A stretch of 64,000 nucleotides of DNA from Xanthobacteraceae bacterium (GCA_019454205.1 CP075369.1:124001-188000), one strand, 5' to 3'; numbered from the stretch's first letter, positions 23,701-32,625 are shown. The notes: a model not told the origin generated them from the letters alone. Translations and numbers: made by a program.

Positions 23701-26184
23701 ATGAATTCACCACGAGAACCGAGCAACGCGGCCTTTCCGGTCGATGAGGCGCTGCCCGCGCTGAAAGACGTCTTGCGCACGCGCAATGCGGCCGTGCTGG
23801 TAGCGCCGCCCGGCGCCGGCAAGACCACCCGCGTGCCGCTCGCATTGCTGAACGACCCGTGGGTGAAGGGCGGAAAGATTCTCGTTCTGGAACCGCGGCG
23901 CATCGCGGCCCGTGCCGCCGCGTCGTTCATGGCGAACTCGATCGGCGAGCGCCTCGGCGAGATGGTCGGCCTGCGCGTGCGCTTCGGTTCGAAGGTCGGC
24001 GCGAAGACAAGGATAGAGATGATTACCGAAGGCGTGTTCACGCGCCTTGTGCTCGACGATCCCGAACTGAAGGGGATTGCGGCTGTCGTGTTCGATGAAT
24101 TCCACGAGCGCTCGCTCGATGCCGATCTGGGCCTCGCGCTGGCGCTCGATGCCCAGCGCGGCCTGCGCGAAGATTTGCGGATTCTCGTCATGTCCGCGAC
24201 GCTTGATGGCGCGCGGGTCGCGAAGCTGCTCGGAGCGGCACCGGTCATCGAAAGCGAAGGCCGCGCCTATCCGGTCGAGACGAAATATCTTGGCCGCGAC
24301 GTGCGCACGCCCATTCATCAGGAAATGGCGGACGCGCTCGCGCGGATAGCAGGCAACGAGGAAGGCTCGATCCTCGCTTTCCTTCCGGGCGTAGGCGAAA
24401 TCCGCCGCGCGGCGGATTTTCTCGCCGAGCGTATCCGCGACAGCAGCACCGACATCGTGCCGCTTTACGGCGCGCTGGACAGCGGCGTGCAGGATAAGGC
24501 CATCGAGCCTTCGCCGCCGGGCCGCCGCAAGATCGTGCTCGCGACCTCGATCGCGGAGACGTCGATCACGATTAAAGGCGTGCGTGTTGTGGTCGATTCC
24601 GGCCTCGCGCGTGTGCCGCGCTTCGAGCCGGGACTCGGCCTGACAAGGCTGGAAACCGTGCGCGTGTCGCGCGCTTCCGCGGACCAGCGGCGCGGCCGCG
24701 CGGGTCGCACCGAACCCGGCGTTTGCTATCGTCTGTGGGACGAGGAGCAGACGCGAAGCCTTTTGCCGTTCGCGCCGCCGGAGATTCTCGCGGCCGATCT
24801 CACCAGTCTGGTTCTCGACCTCGCGCAATGGGGCGTGCGCGATCCGGCGTCGCTGACATGGCTCGATGCTCCGCCTGCTGCTGCGATCAACGAAGCGAAG
24901 ACGCTGCTTCTCGCTCTCGGCGCAATCGACGCGAGCGGTGCGATCACCGCGCTTGGCCGCAAGCTTGCGAAGTTGCCGCTGCATCCGCGTCTCGCCGCCA
25001 TGATCGTCGCGGCGGCGGATGAGGATAATGCGCTGCTCGCTTCCGAGATCGCGGCGGTGGTTTCCGAGCGCGGCCTCGGCGGCAACGACCCCGACCTCGC
25101 GCACCGCATCTCCGAGTTCCGCCGCGATAAGTCCCGGCGCGGTGAGGAAGCGCGCAATCTCGCGAAGCGATGGGCAGAGTCCGCGGGCGGAAAAATCCGC
25201 GAAACACCGCCCGCTCATGCCGGCGCTCTGCTCGCGCTCGCTTACCCGGATCGCATCGCAAAGGCGCGCGCGGAACGCGGCGGCGCGTTCCTGCTGGCAA
25301 ATGGACGCGGCGCGAAGCTGGAGCAGACCAGCGCGCTTTCGCGCGAGGCATATCTGGCGGTCGCGGAGCTTGCCGGTGCCGCGCAGGAGGGCCGTATCTT
25401 GTTGGCGGCGCGCATAAGCGAAGCGGAAGTGGCTGCACGTTTCCCGGATAAAATCACGCAGACGGAAGAAGCCGTGTTCGATCCGCAGGCGCGCGCGGTG
25501 CGTGGGCGTGCGGCGCGGAAATATGGCGCGCTCGTCCTGAGCGAACGCCCGCTTTCCGTTCGCGCGGACGAAACTTCGGCGGCTGCGTTGGCAAACGGTA
25601 TCGCCTCGCTCGGCATGCATCTTCTTCCGTTCTCCGCCAACACGAGCCGTTGGCTGGAGCGCGTGCGCTTCCTGCGCGCGGCGGAAGGCGAAGAATGGCC
25701 GGACCTTTCGGATGCGTGGCTGACCGTGAATGCGGAAAGCTGGCTCGCGCCTTTCCTGCCCGGAAAAACTTCGCTCGCGCAGATTTCCGCCGACGATGTT
25801 TCGCAAGCCCTGCGCGCGCTGCTCGCCCCCGATCTCGCGCGCCGTCTCGAAATGGAAGCGCCCGACCGTTTCACCGCGCCGACCGGTTCGGAGCTTGCCA
25901 TCGACTACGCTGCGGGAGCCGGCCCCACGATTTCGGTGAAGGTTCAGGAGTTGTTCGGGCTGTCGAAACACCCCTCCGTTGCAGCGGGGAAAATTCCGCT
26001 GGTGCTTTCACTTCTGTCGCCCGCCGGACGTCCGATCCAGGTGACGCGCGACCTGCCAGCGTTCTGGCGCGGCTCGTGGGCGGACGTGAAAAAGGAAATG
26101 CGCGGGCGCTATCCGAAGCACGTCTGGCCGGACGATCCTTCATCGGCAGCACCCACCCGGCGCGCGAAGCCGCGCGGAACTTAA
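23701..26184 (+). CDS. hrpB: ATP-dependent RNA helicase HrpB
   Basis: An 827-residue DExH-box helicase of normal HrpB length. Walker A is APPGAGKTTRVP (about residues 35-46), the DExH box is DEFHERS (about residue 131), SAT appears as MSATLDG, and motif VI is QRRGRAGRTEPG. The C-terminal HrpB domain follows, ending KKEMRGRYPKHVWPDDP. ATG 23701 is used because it matches family N-termini (PVDEALPALKDVL follows); the frame is open upstream to 23575. The precise RNA substrate of HrpB is not established. Divergent from the acyltransferase gene. Confidence 0.95.
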   Translation: MNSPREPSNAAFPVDEALPALKDVLRTRNAAVLVAPPGAGKTTRVPLALLNDPWVKGGKILVLEPRRIAARAAASFMANSIGERLGEMVGLRVRFGSKVGAKTRIEMITEGVFTRLVLDDPELKGIAAVVFDEFHERSLDADLGLALALDAQRGLREDLRILVMSATLDGARVAKLLGAAPVIESEGRAYPVETKYLGRDVRTPIHQEMADALARIAGNEEGSILAFLPGVGEIRRAADFLAERIRDSSTDIVPLYGALDSGVQDKAIEPSPPGRRKIVLATSIAETSITIKGVRVVVDSGLARVPRFEPGLGLTRLETVRVSRASADQRRGRAGRTEPGVCYRLWDEEQTRSLLPFAPPEILAADLTSLVLDLAQWGVRDPASLTWLDAPPAAAINEAKTLLLALGAIDASGAITALGRKLAKLPLHPRLAAMIVAAADEDNALLASEIAAVVSERGLGGNDPDLAHRISEFRRDKSRRGEEARNLAKRWAESAGGKIRETPPAHAGALLALAYPDRIAKARAERGGAFLLANGRGAKLEQTSALSREAYLAVAELAGAAQEGRILLAARISEAEVAARFPDKITQTEEAVFDPQARAVRGRAARKYGALVLSERPLSVRADETSAAALANGIASLGMHLLPFSANTSRWLERVRFLRAAEGEEWPDLSDAWLTVNAESWLAPFLPGKTSLAQISADDVSQALRALLAPDLARRLEMEAPDRFTAPTGSELAIDYAAGAGPTISVKVQELFGLSKHPSVAAGKIPLVLSLLSPAGRPIQVTRDLPAFWRGSWADVKKEMRGRYPKHVWPDDPSSAAPTRRAKPRGT

Positions 26185-26280
26185 AAACTTATTGAAAATG
26201 CCGCGATCATGCCCACCTGATCTGCGTTAACGGGCCTCTCATGCTTTCCGCGCCATTCTCGCGCGCCGCCGGGACTCGCC

Positions 26281-26829
26281 ATGTTTCGCTTTCTCGTTCT
26301 TGTTTTCGTGGGCTTCGTGATGCTGTCCGTCTACGCACCGGACGTGGCACAGGATCTCATGCGCCGCGGGCGCGATGCCTTCGTCGCTTTCCAGCAAGGT
26401 AACGTCACCGAGCCGCTTCGCGTCGACACGCCCACGAAGGAGAAGGACAACGATGCCGGCGGCATCGTGCGCATCCGTTCCGATTACGGCGGGCACTACA
26501 CCACCGACGTCGATTTCAACGGCCGCCGCTTCAAGGCTCTCGTCGATACCGGCGCGACGCTGATCGCGCTTCGCTATGAGGACGCCCGCGCGCTCGGCCT
26601 GATCGTGCCCGGCGACCGCTTCGACATTCAGGTGAATACCGCGAACGGCGCGGCCCGTGCCAAGCGCATCACGCTTCGCTCGGTACGGATCGGCTCGATC
26701 CGGCTGGAGAACGTGGATGCGATGGTCCTCGACGAAGGCGCGCTCGGCCATAACCTGCTCGGCATGAGTTTCCTGCGGCGTTTGGCCCGCTTCGAGATCA
26801 AGCGCGGCGTCCTCGAACTGGAACGCTAG
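26281..26829 (+). CDS. retropepsin-like aspartic protease, TIGR02281 type
   Basis: A 182-residue membrane-anchored protein: a hydrophobic N-terminus (FRFLVLVFVGFVMLSVYAP) followed by a single retropepsin fold whose active-site motif is VDTGATLIAL (about residues 88-97) and whose C-terminal part contains HNLLGMSFLRRLARFEI, the usual flap/helix pattern of the clan AA family. As in retroviral proteases, two copies would have to dimerise for activity. The catalytic domain should face the periplasm. Substrates are unknown. It stands 96 bases after hrpB. Confidence 0.88.
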   Translation: MFRFLVLVFVGFVMLSVYAPDVAQDLMRRGRDAFVAFQQGNVTEPLRVDTPTKEKDNDAGGIVRIRSDYGGHYTTDVDFNGRRFKALVDTGATLIALRYEDARALGLIVPGDRFDIQVNTANGAARAKRITLRSVRIGSIRLENVDAMVLDEGALGHNLLGMSFLRRLARFEIKRGVLELER

Positions 26830-26919
26830 GCGGCCGTGGGCCGTACCCAATTCCGCCTGCTTTCGTGCTAGATCGCTTTCCGCCCGGCGCCCGCCGGATT
26901 GTGCCAGCACGGAATTTCC

Positions 26920-28419
26920 ATGTTTCCCAAGCCGAAAGCGGCGATCGCGCCGAACACCTACGAATATGAAACGACCCCGCTCGTGAAGCCGACCGGCTTT
27001 CGCGAGTACGACGCGCGCTGGCTGCTGGAAAAAGAAATCAACCTCATTGGCATTCAGGCGCTGGGCCTCGGCATGGCGACGCTGTTTCACGAACTCGGCG
27101 TGCGGCCCGACATCGTGGTCGGCCACGACTTTCGCGGCTACTCGATGTCGGTGAAGGCGGCGCTGACCTCGGGCCTGATGGCGGGCGGCATGCGCGTCCA
27201 CGATGTGGGCCTCGCGCTTTCGCCGATGGCGTATTTTGCGCAGTTCGAGCTGGATTGCCCCTGCGTCGCGATGGTGACGGCCTCGCACAATGACAACGGC
27301 TGGACCGGCGTGAAGATGGGCGCGGCACGCCCGCTGACCTTCGGACCCGACGAGATGGGCCGCCTGAAGGAAATCGTGCTCGAAGGAAAATCGAAAACGA
27401 AGGACGGCGGCTCGTTCAAATTCATTCCGGGCTTTGCCGAGCGCTACATGGCGGACCTCGCCAGCCGCCCGAAGCTGAAGCGGAAACTGAAAGTCATCGC
27501 CGCTTGCGGCAACGGCACCGCGGGCGCGTTTGCGCCGAAAGTGTTGGAAGCCATCGGCTGCGAAGTCGTCCCGCTCGATACCGGACTCGACCACACTTTC
27601 CCGAAATACAATCCGAACCCCGAAGACCTGAAGATGCTGCACGCGGTGCGCGATGCCGTGCTCGCGCACAAGGCCGATGTGGGCCTCGCCTTTGATGGCG
27701 ACGGCGACCGTTGCGGCGTGGTGGACGATCACGGCGAGGAGATTTTTGCCGACAAGGTCGGTGTCATGCTGGCGCGCGATATGTCGGCGGGCGGCAAGGG
27801 CGGCCAGTTCATCGTGGACGTGAAGTCGACCGGCCTCTGGCTCACCGATCCGGTGCTGAAAGCGAACGGCGTGAAGGTCGATTTCTGGAAGACCGGCCAC
27901 TCCTACATCAAGCGCCGCTCCAGCGAATTGAAGGCGGTCGCCGGTTTCGAGAAGTCAGGCCATTTCTTCTTCGGCGCGCCGTTCGGCCGCGGCTATGACG
28001 ACGGCCTGCTCTCCGCCATCGCGGTTTGCGAGATGCTCGACCGCAATCCCGATAAGAAAATGTCGGACTTGCGCCTCGCGCTGCCGCGCACCTGGCAGTC
28101 GCCGACCATGTCGCCGCATTGCGACGATGAAAAGAAATACGGCATCGTCGACAAGGTGGTGAAGCACTTCGAGGCCGCGAAGGCGAAAGGCGAAAAGGTC
28201 GCCGGTCAGGCGATCCGCGATCTCGTCACCGTCAACGGCGTGCGCGTCACCGTCGAGGACGGCACCTGGGGCCTTGTGCGCGCGTCGTCGAACAAGCCGG
28301 AACTGGTTGTCGTGATCGAAAGTCCGGCGTCCGAAGCGCGGATGAAGGAAATGTTCGCCGCCGTTGACGCCGTGCTGCGCACGCATCCGGAAGTCGGCGA
28401 ATACAACCAGAAAATCTGA
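26920..28419 (+). CDS. phosphomannomutase/phosphoglucomutase
   Basis: A 499-residue alpha-D-phosphohexomutase. The phosphoserine loop is TASHNDNGWTG (about residues 116-126), the metal site is FDGDGDRCGVVDD, and the sugar-binding loop is AGFEKSGHFFFGAP. It interconverts hexose 1- and 6-phosphates for exopolysaccharide, LPS or glucan synthesis. ATG 26920 with CGGAA upstream is chosen over TTG 26899. The stop directly abuts the stop of the convergent TadE-like gene (28419/28420). Mannose or glucose preference cannot be told. Confidence 0.93.
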   Translation: MFPKPKAAIAPNTYEYETTPLVKPTGFREYDARWLLEKEINLIGIQALGLGMATLFHELGVRPDIVVGHDFRGYSMSVKAALTSGLMAGGMRVHDVGLALSPMAYFAQFELDCPCVAMVTASHNDNGWTGVKMGAARPLTFGPDEMGRLKEIVLEGKSKTKDGGSFKFIPGFAERYMADLASRPKLKRKLKVIAACGNGTAGAFAPKVLEAIGCEVVPLDTGLDHTFPKYNPNPEDLKMLHAVRDAVLAHKADVGLAFDGDGDRCGVVDDHGEEIFADKVGVMLARDMSAGGKGGQFIVDVKSTGLWLTDPVLKANGVKVDFWKTGHSYIKRRSSELKAVAGFEKSGHFFFGAPFGRGYDDGLLSAIAVCEMLDRNPDKKMSDLRLALPRTWQSPTMSPHCDDEKKYGIVDKVVKHFEAAKAKGEKVAGQAIRDLVTVNGVRVTVEDGTWGLVRASSNKPELVVVIESPASEARMKEMFAAVDAVLRTHPEVGEYNQKI

Positions 28420-28992
28420 TCAGTTCGCGCTGCGGACGATCGTCGTCACCAGACGCGGACGGATATAGAGCTGATCGAACATGTTGACGGTGCCGCCGGT
28501 GAAGGCGCCGCCGATCACCGGCGTATAGGCGTAGCCAACTTCCGCCCAGATGATCGAAGTATTCGCGGCATTCAATCCGGCCGGCAGGGTGACCGTGGAG
28601 CCGACCGCGCGTGCCGTATCCTGCAGCGCCTCGCTCCAGCCGACGGTCGCAACGCCTGCACCATTGATGTTGACGCTGGTGATCTTGATCTTCAACAGGC
28701 CGCCGTTCCAGGTGTAGGGCGCGAACACGGCCTTTGCCGCGTCCATGATCGCGGTCACTTCCGCGTTGGTGATCTGGTTATCGCGTGCAACGAGGTCGCC
28801 TACCGTATGTGCGACCAGCACGACCTTGCGCTTGATGATGATGCCCTGCGTCAGCGCGGTGCCGCCGAGATAGAGAATCGCCATGAACGGCAGAATCATC
28901 GCGAACTCGACCGCGGAGATGCCGCGGTCGTCGCGCCGGAAGCGCGCCAGCTTCGCGCGGAATCCGGAAAGGAGCTTGGCCAACGCGATCAT
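28420..28992 (-). CDS. TadE-family pseudopilin (second of two)
   Basis: A 190-residue pseudopilin of the Flp/Tad system. A type IV prepilin-like processing site is visible: Gly24 before ISAVEFAMILPF, with Glu at position +5 of the mature protein, then a hydrophobic helix and a beta-rich periplasmic region. CpaA should process it. Its ATG overlaps the stop of the preceding TadE gene by four bases, so the two are co-translated. Minor pseudopilins of this type are needed for pilus assembly but are not major subunits. Confidence 0.85.
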   Translation of the reverse strand: MIALAKLLSGFRAKLARFRRDDRGISAVEFAMILPFMAILYLGGTALTQGIIIKRKVVLVAHTVGDLVARDNQITNAEVTAIMDAAKAVFAPYTWNGGLLKIKITSVNINGAGVATVGWSEALQDTARAVGSTVTLPAGLNAANTSIIWAEVGYAYTPVIGGAFTGGTVNMFDQLYIRPRLVTTIVRSAN

Positions 28993-29564
28993 TGATACGG
29001 CTCGTTGCGGAATGCGACCGCCGACATGATCAGCCGCTTGCCGCTCGGCGTATCGGCGAGATCGAGTCCGAAGGTGCGAAGAATGAGCGGCCACTCGTAC
29101 ATGACGCGCACGATGACGATATCGCCGGGACCGCCCGCATTATACTGGAAGCCGCTGTTGTCGATCGAGCCGTCCGGCTTGTAGGTCGGCTTGTTGAGGT
29201 TCGCGCTCGCGAATGCGCCGGATGTGCGCACGTCGATCATCATCGCCGAACCGCAACTGAACAGGCCGAGCACGCGGTTGCATAGCTCGGTTTTGAAGCG
29301 GGCCTGATCGAAATTCTGCTTCTGCGCCTGTCCGGTCATGATCAGGCGGCTGGTGTCGTTCACCGCGGTTTCGAGCACCTGACCTGCCCAGAACACCAGC
29401 GCAAGCTCGATGATCGCGAACATCAGCGCGAAGAACGGAACCACGACAATGGCGAATTCGACCGCCGCCGCGCCGTCGTTGCGCTTGCCGAAGCGGACGA
29501 TAAGTTTGCGCAGGCCGCGCGTCGCCACGCTTGCCTTCACGCTTTCGAACCTGATCCCAAACAT
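28989..29564 (-). CDS. TadE-family pseudopilin (first of two)
   Basis: A 191-residue protein with a prepilin-like site at Gly31 before AAAVEFAIVVVPFFALMFAI, Glu at mature +5, followed by one transmembrane helix and a periplasmic domain. It contains two cysteines in ELCNRVLGLFSCGSAM that could form a disulfide. It is translationally coupled to the next TadE-type gene. The pair is on the strand opposite to the main cpa operon, separated by the secretin N-domain gene and the pilin genes. Confidence 0.87.
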   Translation of the reverse strand: MFGIRFESVKASVATRGLRKLIVRFGKRNDGAAAVEFAIVVVPFFALMFAIIELALVFWAGQVLETAVNDTSRLIMTGQAQKQNFDQARFKTELCNRVLGLFSCGSAMMIDVRTSGAFASANLNKPTYKPDGSIDNSGFQYNAGGPGDIVIVRVMYEWPLILRTFGLDLADTPSGKRLIMSAVAFRNEPYQ

Positions 29565-29681
29565 GAGTTTCGCTCCCGAATCTCGCGACCTTCATACGGG
29601 AAGCGGCTTGAAGAATCGTTGAACGCGAAAACCGTTCGCGAGCGGCGTCTTTTACGCGCCATTAACCGTGACGGAGGGTTG

Positions 29682-30149
29682 TTACTGTTTTGGCGCGGCT
29701 GCTGCCGGGTTGCCGGCGGAGATACCGTTGCGGACGCCGATCTGGCCGACGACGGAATCGAACACCGCAGCGGAGTCACCCGGCACCAGCGTACGCTCGC
29801 AATTCGGCGTGCAGCTCAGGGATTCACGGTCGGTACCGCGATACACGGTGAGGGCTGAGCGCGGCGAAGTCACCTGAATCGTGTGCTCCACCAGTATGTT
29901 GCCGCGATTATCCAGCGCCATGAGATTGGTCACGCCATATCCCTTGGCGGTTACGACCAGTAGCCCGCCGCTTTGCAGCGTAGCGTCCGCAATCGAGGGA
30001 TTGCCGATGATAATGGTGGCGACGCGATCGGGCAGCTTGAGGATACGCGCCTGATCGAGCATCACGCCGAAGGTATCGGCGGGCGACTTGCCCGGCATCA
30101 GCGCGAACGCGCAGATCACGAGCAGTACTCTCGGCAACGAACGCAACAC
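29682..30149 (-). CDS. stand-alone pilus/secretin N-terminal domain protein
   Basis: A 155-residue secreted protein containing only the N-terminal domain found in CpaC-type secretins: ILKLPDRVATIIIGNPSIAD corresponds to VVIDLPVDAKDVLVANPAIA of CpaC, and LVVTAKGYGVTNLMALDNRG to its second half. A signal peptide precedes it (SLPRVLLVICAFALMPG). No secretin barrel follows; instead there is a tail with SCTPNC. GTG 30149 is chosen because GAGGAG lies six bases before it, better than ATG 30170 which lacks such a site. Possibly a periplasmic partner or plug for the pilus secretin (inference). Confidence 0.8.
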   Translation of the reverse strand: MLRSLPRVLLVICAFALMPGKSPADTFGVMLDQARILKLPDRVATIIIGNPSIADATLQSGGLLVVTAKGYGVTNLMALDNRGNILVEHTIQVTSPRSALTVYRGTDRESLSCTPNCERTLVPGDSAAVFDSVVGQIGVRNGISAGNPAAAAPKQ

Positions 30150-30476
30150 GGCCAACTCCTCACGCGACATACACTTTGACTGCGACAATCTCCGCGAAAA
30201 TGGTGAATGAACTCCAAATGCGCTTCGCTGTCTTCGTTCTCTACATTGGTGTTCGAGGCGCGGTGTCAAGCTACCGCCGTTGTTTTCTAAAGGTTCTTCG
30301 ATCTCGGCAAACGATCGTTAACGCTGTTTCGTTTCCCGCTGAAAACACAGGGTTTCTGCGATCGAATTAACCGTGACGCAATGCACGCGATGTAGGTTGG
30401 CACCAGTTCGATCGGGCAACAAAAGCCCGGCGGACGTAAGCGCAGAGAGCCAACTAGGTTCAAGGAGCCTTGAAAG
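30150..30476. other. divergent intergenic region upstream of flp1
   Basis: About 327 bases between the secretin N-domain gene (minus) and the first Flp pilin (plus), which must hold promoters for both. It is more AT-rich than flanking genes and contains scattered TTAA elements, but no complete TTAA-N7-TTAA CtrA-type site and no clear -35/-10 pair could be fixed by eye. No gene is visible. Confidence 0.4.
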
Positions 30477-30638
30477 ATGAAAACTCTTGCTCGTTTCGTG
30501 AAAGACGAGTCCGGTGCTACGGCCATCGAATACGGCCTGATCGCCGCCTGTATCTCGGTTGCGATTATCGCGGTCGTGCAGGGCGTCGGCACCAAGCTGA
30601 CCTCGACGTTCACTTCGGTTCAGAACGCCCTCAAGTAA
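30477..30638 (+). CDS. flp: Flp type IVb pilin 1
   Basis: A 53-residue prepilin, major subunit of the Flp/Tad pilus. The leader MKTLARFVKDESG ends at Gly13; cleavage by CpaA gives a mature 40-residue pilin starting ATAIEYGLIAACISVAIIAV with the Flp-defining Glu-Tyr at +5/+6. A cysteine (Cys25) lies inside the helix. AAGGAG is nine bases before the ATG. The mature form differs from pilin 2 by a single residue (Gln49 here, Glu there). A strong terminator follows, suggesting high independent expression. Confidence 0.95.
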   Translation: MKTLARFVKDESGATAIEYGLIAACISVAIIAVVQGVGTKLTSTFTSVQNALK

Positions 30639-30658
30639 GCGTTCGCGAACTTCGAAAA

Positions 30659-30692
30659 GCAAAGGCCCCGGCATCGTCCGGGGCCTTTCGCG
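30659..30692 (+). terminator. intrinsic terminator after flp1
   Basis: Perfect 11-bp hairpin AAAGGCCCCGG / CCGGGGCCTTT (30661-30671 with 30678-30688) with a six-base loop and the T-rich end inside the right arm. It separates the two pilin genes, so each likely has its own promoter. Confidence 0.85.
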
Positions 30693-30846
30693 TTTCCAGG
30701 GTATGAATGGCAAACGGTCAGAAAGCCGGAACTTTCGATTCAACTTTAATCGCCGCGCTTCACGGGAACGAAGGAACTTTTTCGTAGCTTATGTTCATCA
30801 CCGGACAGAAGAGCCGGTGGCCTTGTCTGTTACGTGGGAGCCTCCA

Positions 30847-31008
30847 ATGAAGAATCTTGTTCGCTTTCTGAAAGACGAATCCGGCGCGACCGCCATCGAA
30901 TACGGTCTGATCGCCGCCTGTATCTCGGTCGCGATCATCGCGGTCGTGCAGGGTGTCGGCACCAAGCTGACTTCGACCTTCACTTCGGTCGAAAACGCAC
31001 TGAAGTAA
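30847..31008 (+). CDS. flp: Flp type IVb pilin 2
   Basis: A 53-residue prepilin almost identical to pilin 1. The leader is MKNLVRFLKDESG (three substitutions against pilin 1), and the mature 40 residues differ only at position 49 of the precursor (Glu). It has its own ribosome-binding site GGGAG seven bases before the ATG and its own terminator. It adds either dosage or a slightly different surface charge to the fibre. Too short for many gene finders, but the Glu-Tyr motif and the locus make it secure. Confidence 0.95.
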   Translation: MKNLVRFLKDESGATAIEYGLIAACISVAIIAVVQGVGTKLTSTFTSVENALK

Positions 31009-31050
31009 GGAACTCTACGGGTTCCTGACTTCTCTCGCGCTGCGTTCGAT

Positions 31051-31085
31051 AGACCCCGGCTCCGGCCGGGGTCTTTTCATTTTCT
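31051..31085 (+). terminator. intrinsic terminator after flp2
   Basis: 10-bp hairpin AGACCCCGGC / GCCGGGGTCT (31051-31060 with 31065-31074), loop TCCG, followed by a T-rich run. Confidence 0.87.
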
Positions 31086-31152
31086 TAAGGTCCGATTCAT
31101 CTTTCGCTTATGAGTAGCCCTGTAGGCTGCGTGCGGTTTCCTCACGCGCGTG

Positions 31153-31665
31153 ATGAAGATGATGCTCGAACTTCTCGTACTCGGTCTCTTTCCGGCGATG
31201 ATGGCGTTCGCCGCGGCGAGCGATCTCGTCAGCATGACGATTTCCAACCGCGTATCGCTGGCGCTGGTCGCCGGTTTCTTCCTGGTAGCCTGGCTGACCG
31301 GGATGGGCTGGGGCGATATCGGGCGGCATCTGCTGGCCGGGTTCGCCGTGCTGGTGGTTTCGTTCGGCTTCTTCGCACGCGGCTGGATCGGCGGGGGCGA
31401 CGCCAAGCTCGCGGCCGCGACCGGCCTGTGGCTCGGCTTCTCACATCTTCTTGAGTATCTGCTGGTCGCTTCAATTGCGGGCGGATTGCTGACGCTGATG
31501 ATCGTCTGGCTGCGGACCTTGCCGTTGCCCGCGGTGTTCGCGCGCCAGGGCTGGATTGCCCGCCTGCATGCGGTGGACAGCGGGATTCCTTACGGCATCG
31601 CGCTTGCCATCGCCGGACTGCTGGTCTTCCCCGACACCCCCTACATGCGTGCCCTCACGGCCTAA
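31153..31665 (+). CDS. cpaA: prepilin peptidase CpaA (TadV), A24 family
   Basis: A roughly 170-residue polytopic membrane aspartic protease that cleaves Flp and TadE prepilins. The two catalytic aspartates are visible in FAAASDLVSMTISNR and in WIGGGDAKLAAATGLWLGF (the GxGD motif). It lacks the N-methyltransferase zinc domain of long PilD enzymes, as is normal for CpaA. GTG 31150 directly precedes ATG 31153; neither has a clear ribosome-binding site, and further ATGs follow at 31159 and 31162, so the start is uncertain by a few codons. Confidence 0.93.
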   Translation: MKMMLELLVLGLFPAMMAFAAASDLVSMTISNRVSLALVAGFFLVAWLTGMGWGDIGRHLLAGFAVLVVSFGFFARGWIGGGDAKLAAATGLWLGFSHLLEYLLVASIAGGLLTLMIVWLRTLPLPAVFARQGWIARLHAVDSGIPYGIALAIAGLLVFPDTPYMRALTA

Positions 31666-31700
31666 GGCCCTGTCAGCCCGCTAAAAACATCTACCGCTCA

Positions 31701-31715
31701 TTAACCATAAGTTGA
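31701..31715. promoter_or_regulatory. CtrA-like box upstream of cpaB
   Basis: TTAA-CCATAAG-TTGA, one base from the CtrA consensus TTAA-N7-TTAA, about 85 bases before cpaB. CtrA controls pilus genes in Caulobacter and other alphaproteobacteria, so cell-cycle control of the assembly operon is a fair inference, not proof. Confidence 0.45.
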
Positions 31716-31798
31716 CCCTTAGCTGGTGAAATCCGGCATGAGGCGACCGTGCGACCCATATCGGGTGCTCACGGATTCGAACGAGTGGAAGTGAGCGT

Positions 31799-32605
31799 AT
31801 GAAACCCGCGCGTCTGATCGTACTGCTAATCGCCGTCGTCGCCGGCGGTCTTGCCTTCATGCTCTCCGGTGGAGAGCGTCAGGTAATCGTGCAGCAAGTG
31901 CCGCAGATCGTGCGCCCGCAGGCGGAGACGGTCGAGATTCTCGTGGCCAAGGTCGACATCGGTGTCGGCCGTGCGGTTTCCGCCGACGATCTGACCTGGC
32001 AGGCATGGCCGGTCGCGGCCGCGGGGCCGTTGTTCATCCGCCGCACCAATCGTCCGAACGCCATCGAGGAATTCAAGAGCGCGGTTGCGCGCTCGCCCTT
32101 CATTGCCGGCGAGCCGATTCGCGACCAGAAACTGATCCGCGCCGACGGCTCCGGCTTCATGTCCGCGATTCTTCCCGCGGGCATGCGCGCGATCTCGACC
32201 GAAATCTCGGCCGAAACCGGCGCAGGCGGCTTCATCCTGCCGAACGACCGCGTGGACGTGATTCTCACGCGCCGCGACCAGACTGCGCAGCAGCAGGGCG
32301 GCAATGACGGCATCGTCAGCGAGACGATTCTCCGCAACATCCGCGTGCTCGCGATCGATCAGGCCATCGAAGAAAAGAACGGCTCGCGCGTCGTGATCGG
32401 CAAGACCGCGACGCTCGAACTGAACGGCCAGCAGGCCGAAATTCTGGCGCAGGCCCGCCAGCGCGGCACGCTATCGCTCGCGCTGCGCTCGCTCGCCGAC
32501 GCCAAACCGAATTTGCTGAGTGAGACGACCGAAGATCCGCAGCAGACGTCGAGCCGGATCAACTTCGTCCGCTTCGGCATCAACTCCAGCCAGACCGTGA
32601 AGTAA
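31799..32605 (+). CDS. cpaB: Flp pilus assembly protein CpaB (RcpC)
   Basis: A 268-residue protein with an N-terminal membrane anchor (LIVLLIAVVAGGLAFML) and a SAF-type domain starting VEILVAKVDIGVGRAVSADD (about residues 42-61), followed by the RcpC-like beta domain containing GFILPNDRVDVILTRRD. CpaB is a periplasmic component that stabilises or gates the secretin CpaC. It begins the cpaB-cpaC-cpaD-cpaE-cpaF-tadB-tadC run, and a GGAAGTGAG stretch serves as ribosome-binding site. Confidence 0.95.
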   Translation: MKPARLIVLLIAVVAGGLAFMLSGGERQVIVQQVPQIVRPQAETVEILVAKVDIGVGRAVSADDLTWQAWPVAAAGPLFIRRTNRPNAIEEFKSAVARSPFIAGEPIRDQKLIRADGSGFMSAILPAGMRAISTEISAETGAGGFILPNDRVDVILTRRDQTAQQQGGNDGIVSETILRNIRVLAIDQAIEEKNGSRVVIGKTATLELNGQQAEILAQARQRGTLSLALRSLADAKPNLLSETTEDPQQTSSRINFVRFGINSSQTVK

Positions 32606-32625
32606 GCGAAGGACCGGTGTTCCCC

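Noticed and set aside
30477..31008. The two Flp pilin genes as an assembly duplication
   Set aside because: The leaders, the spacer, the ribosome-binding sites and the terminators all differ, so they are true separate genes.
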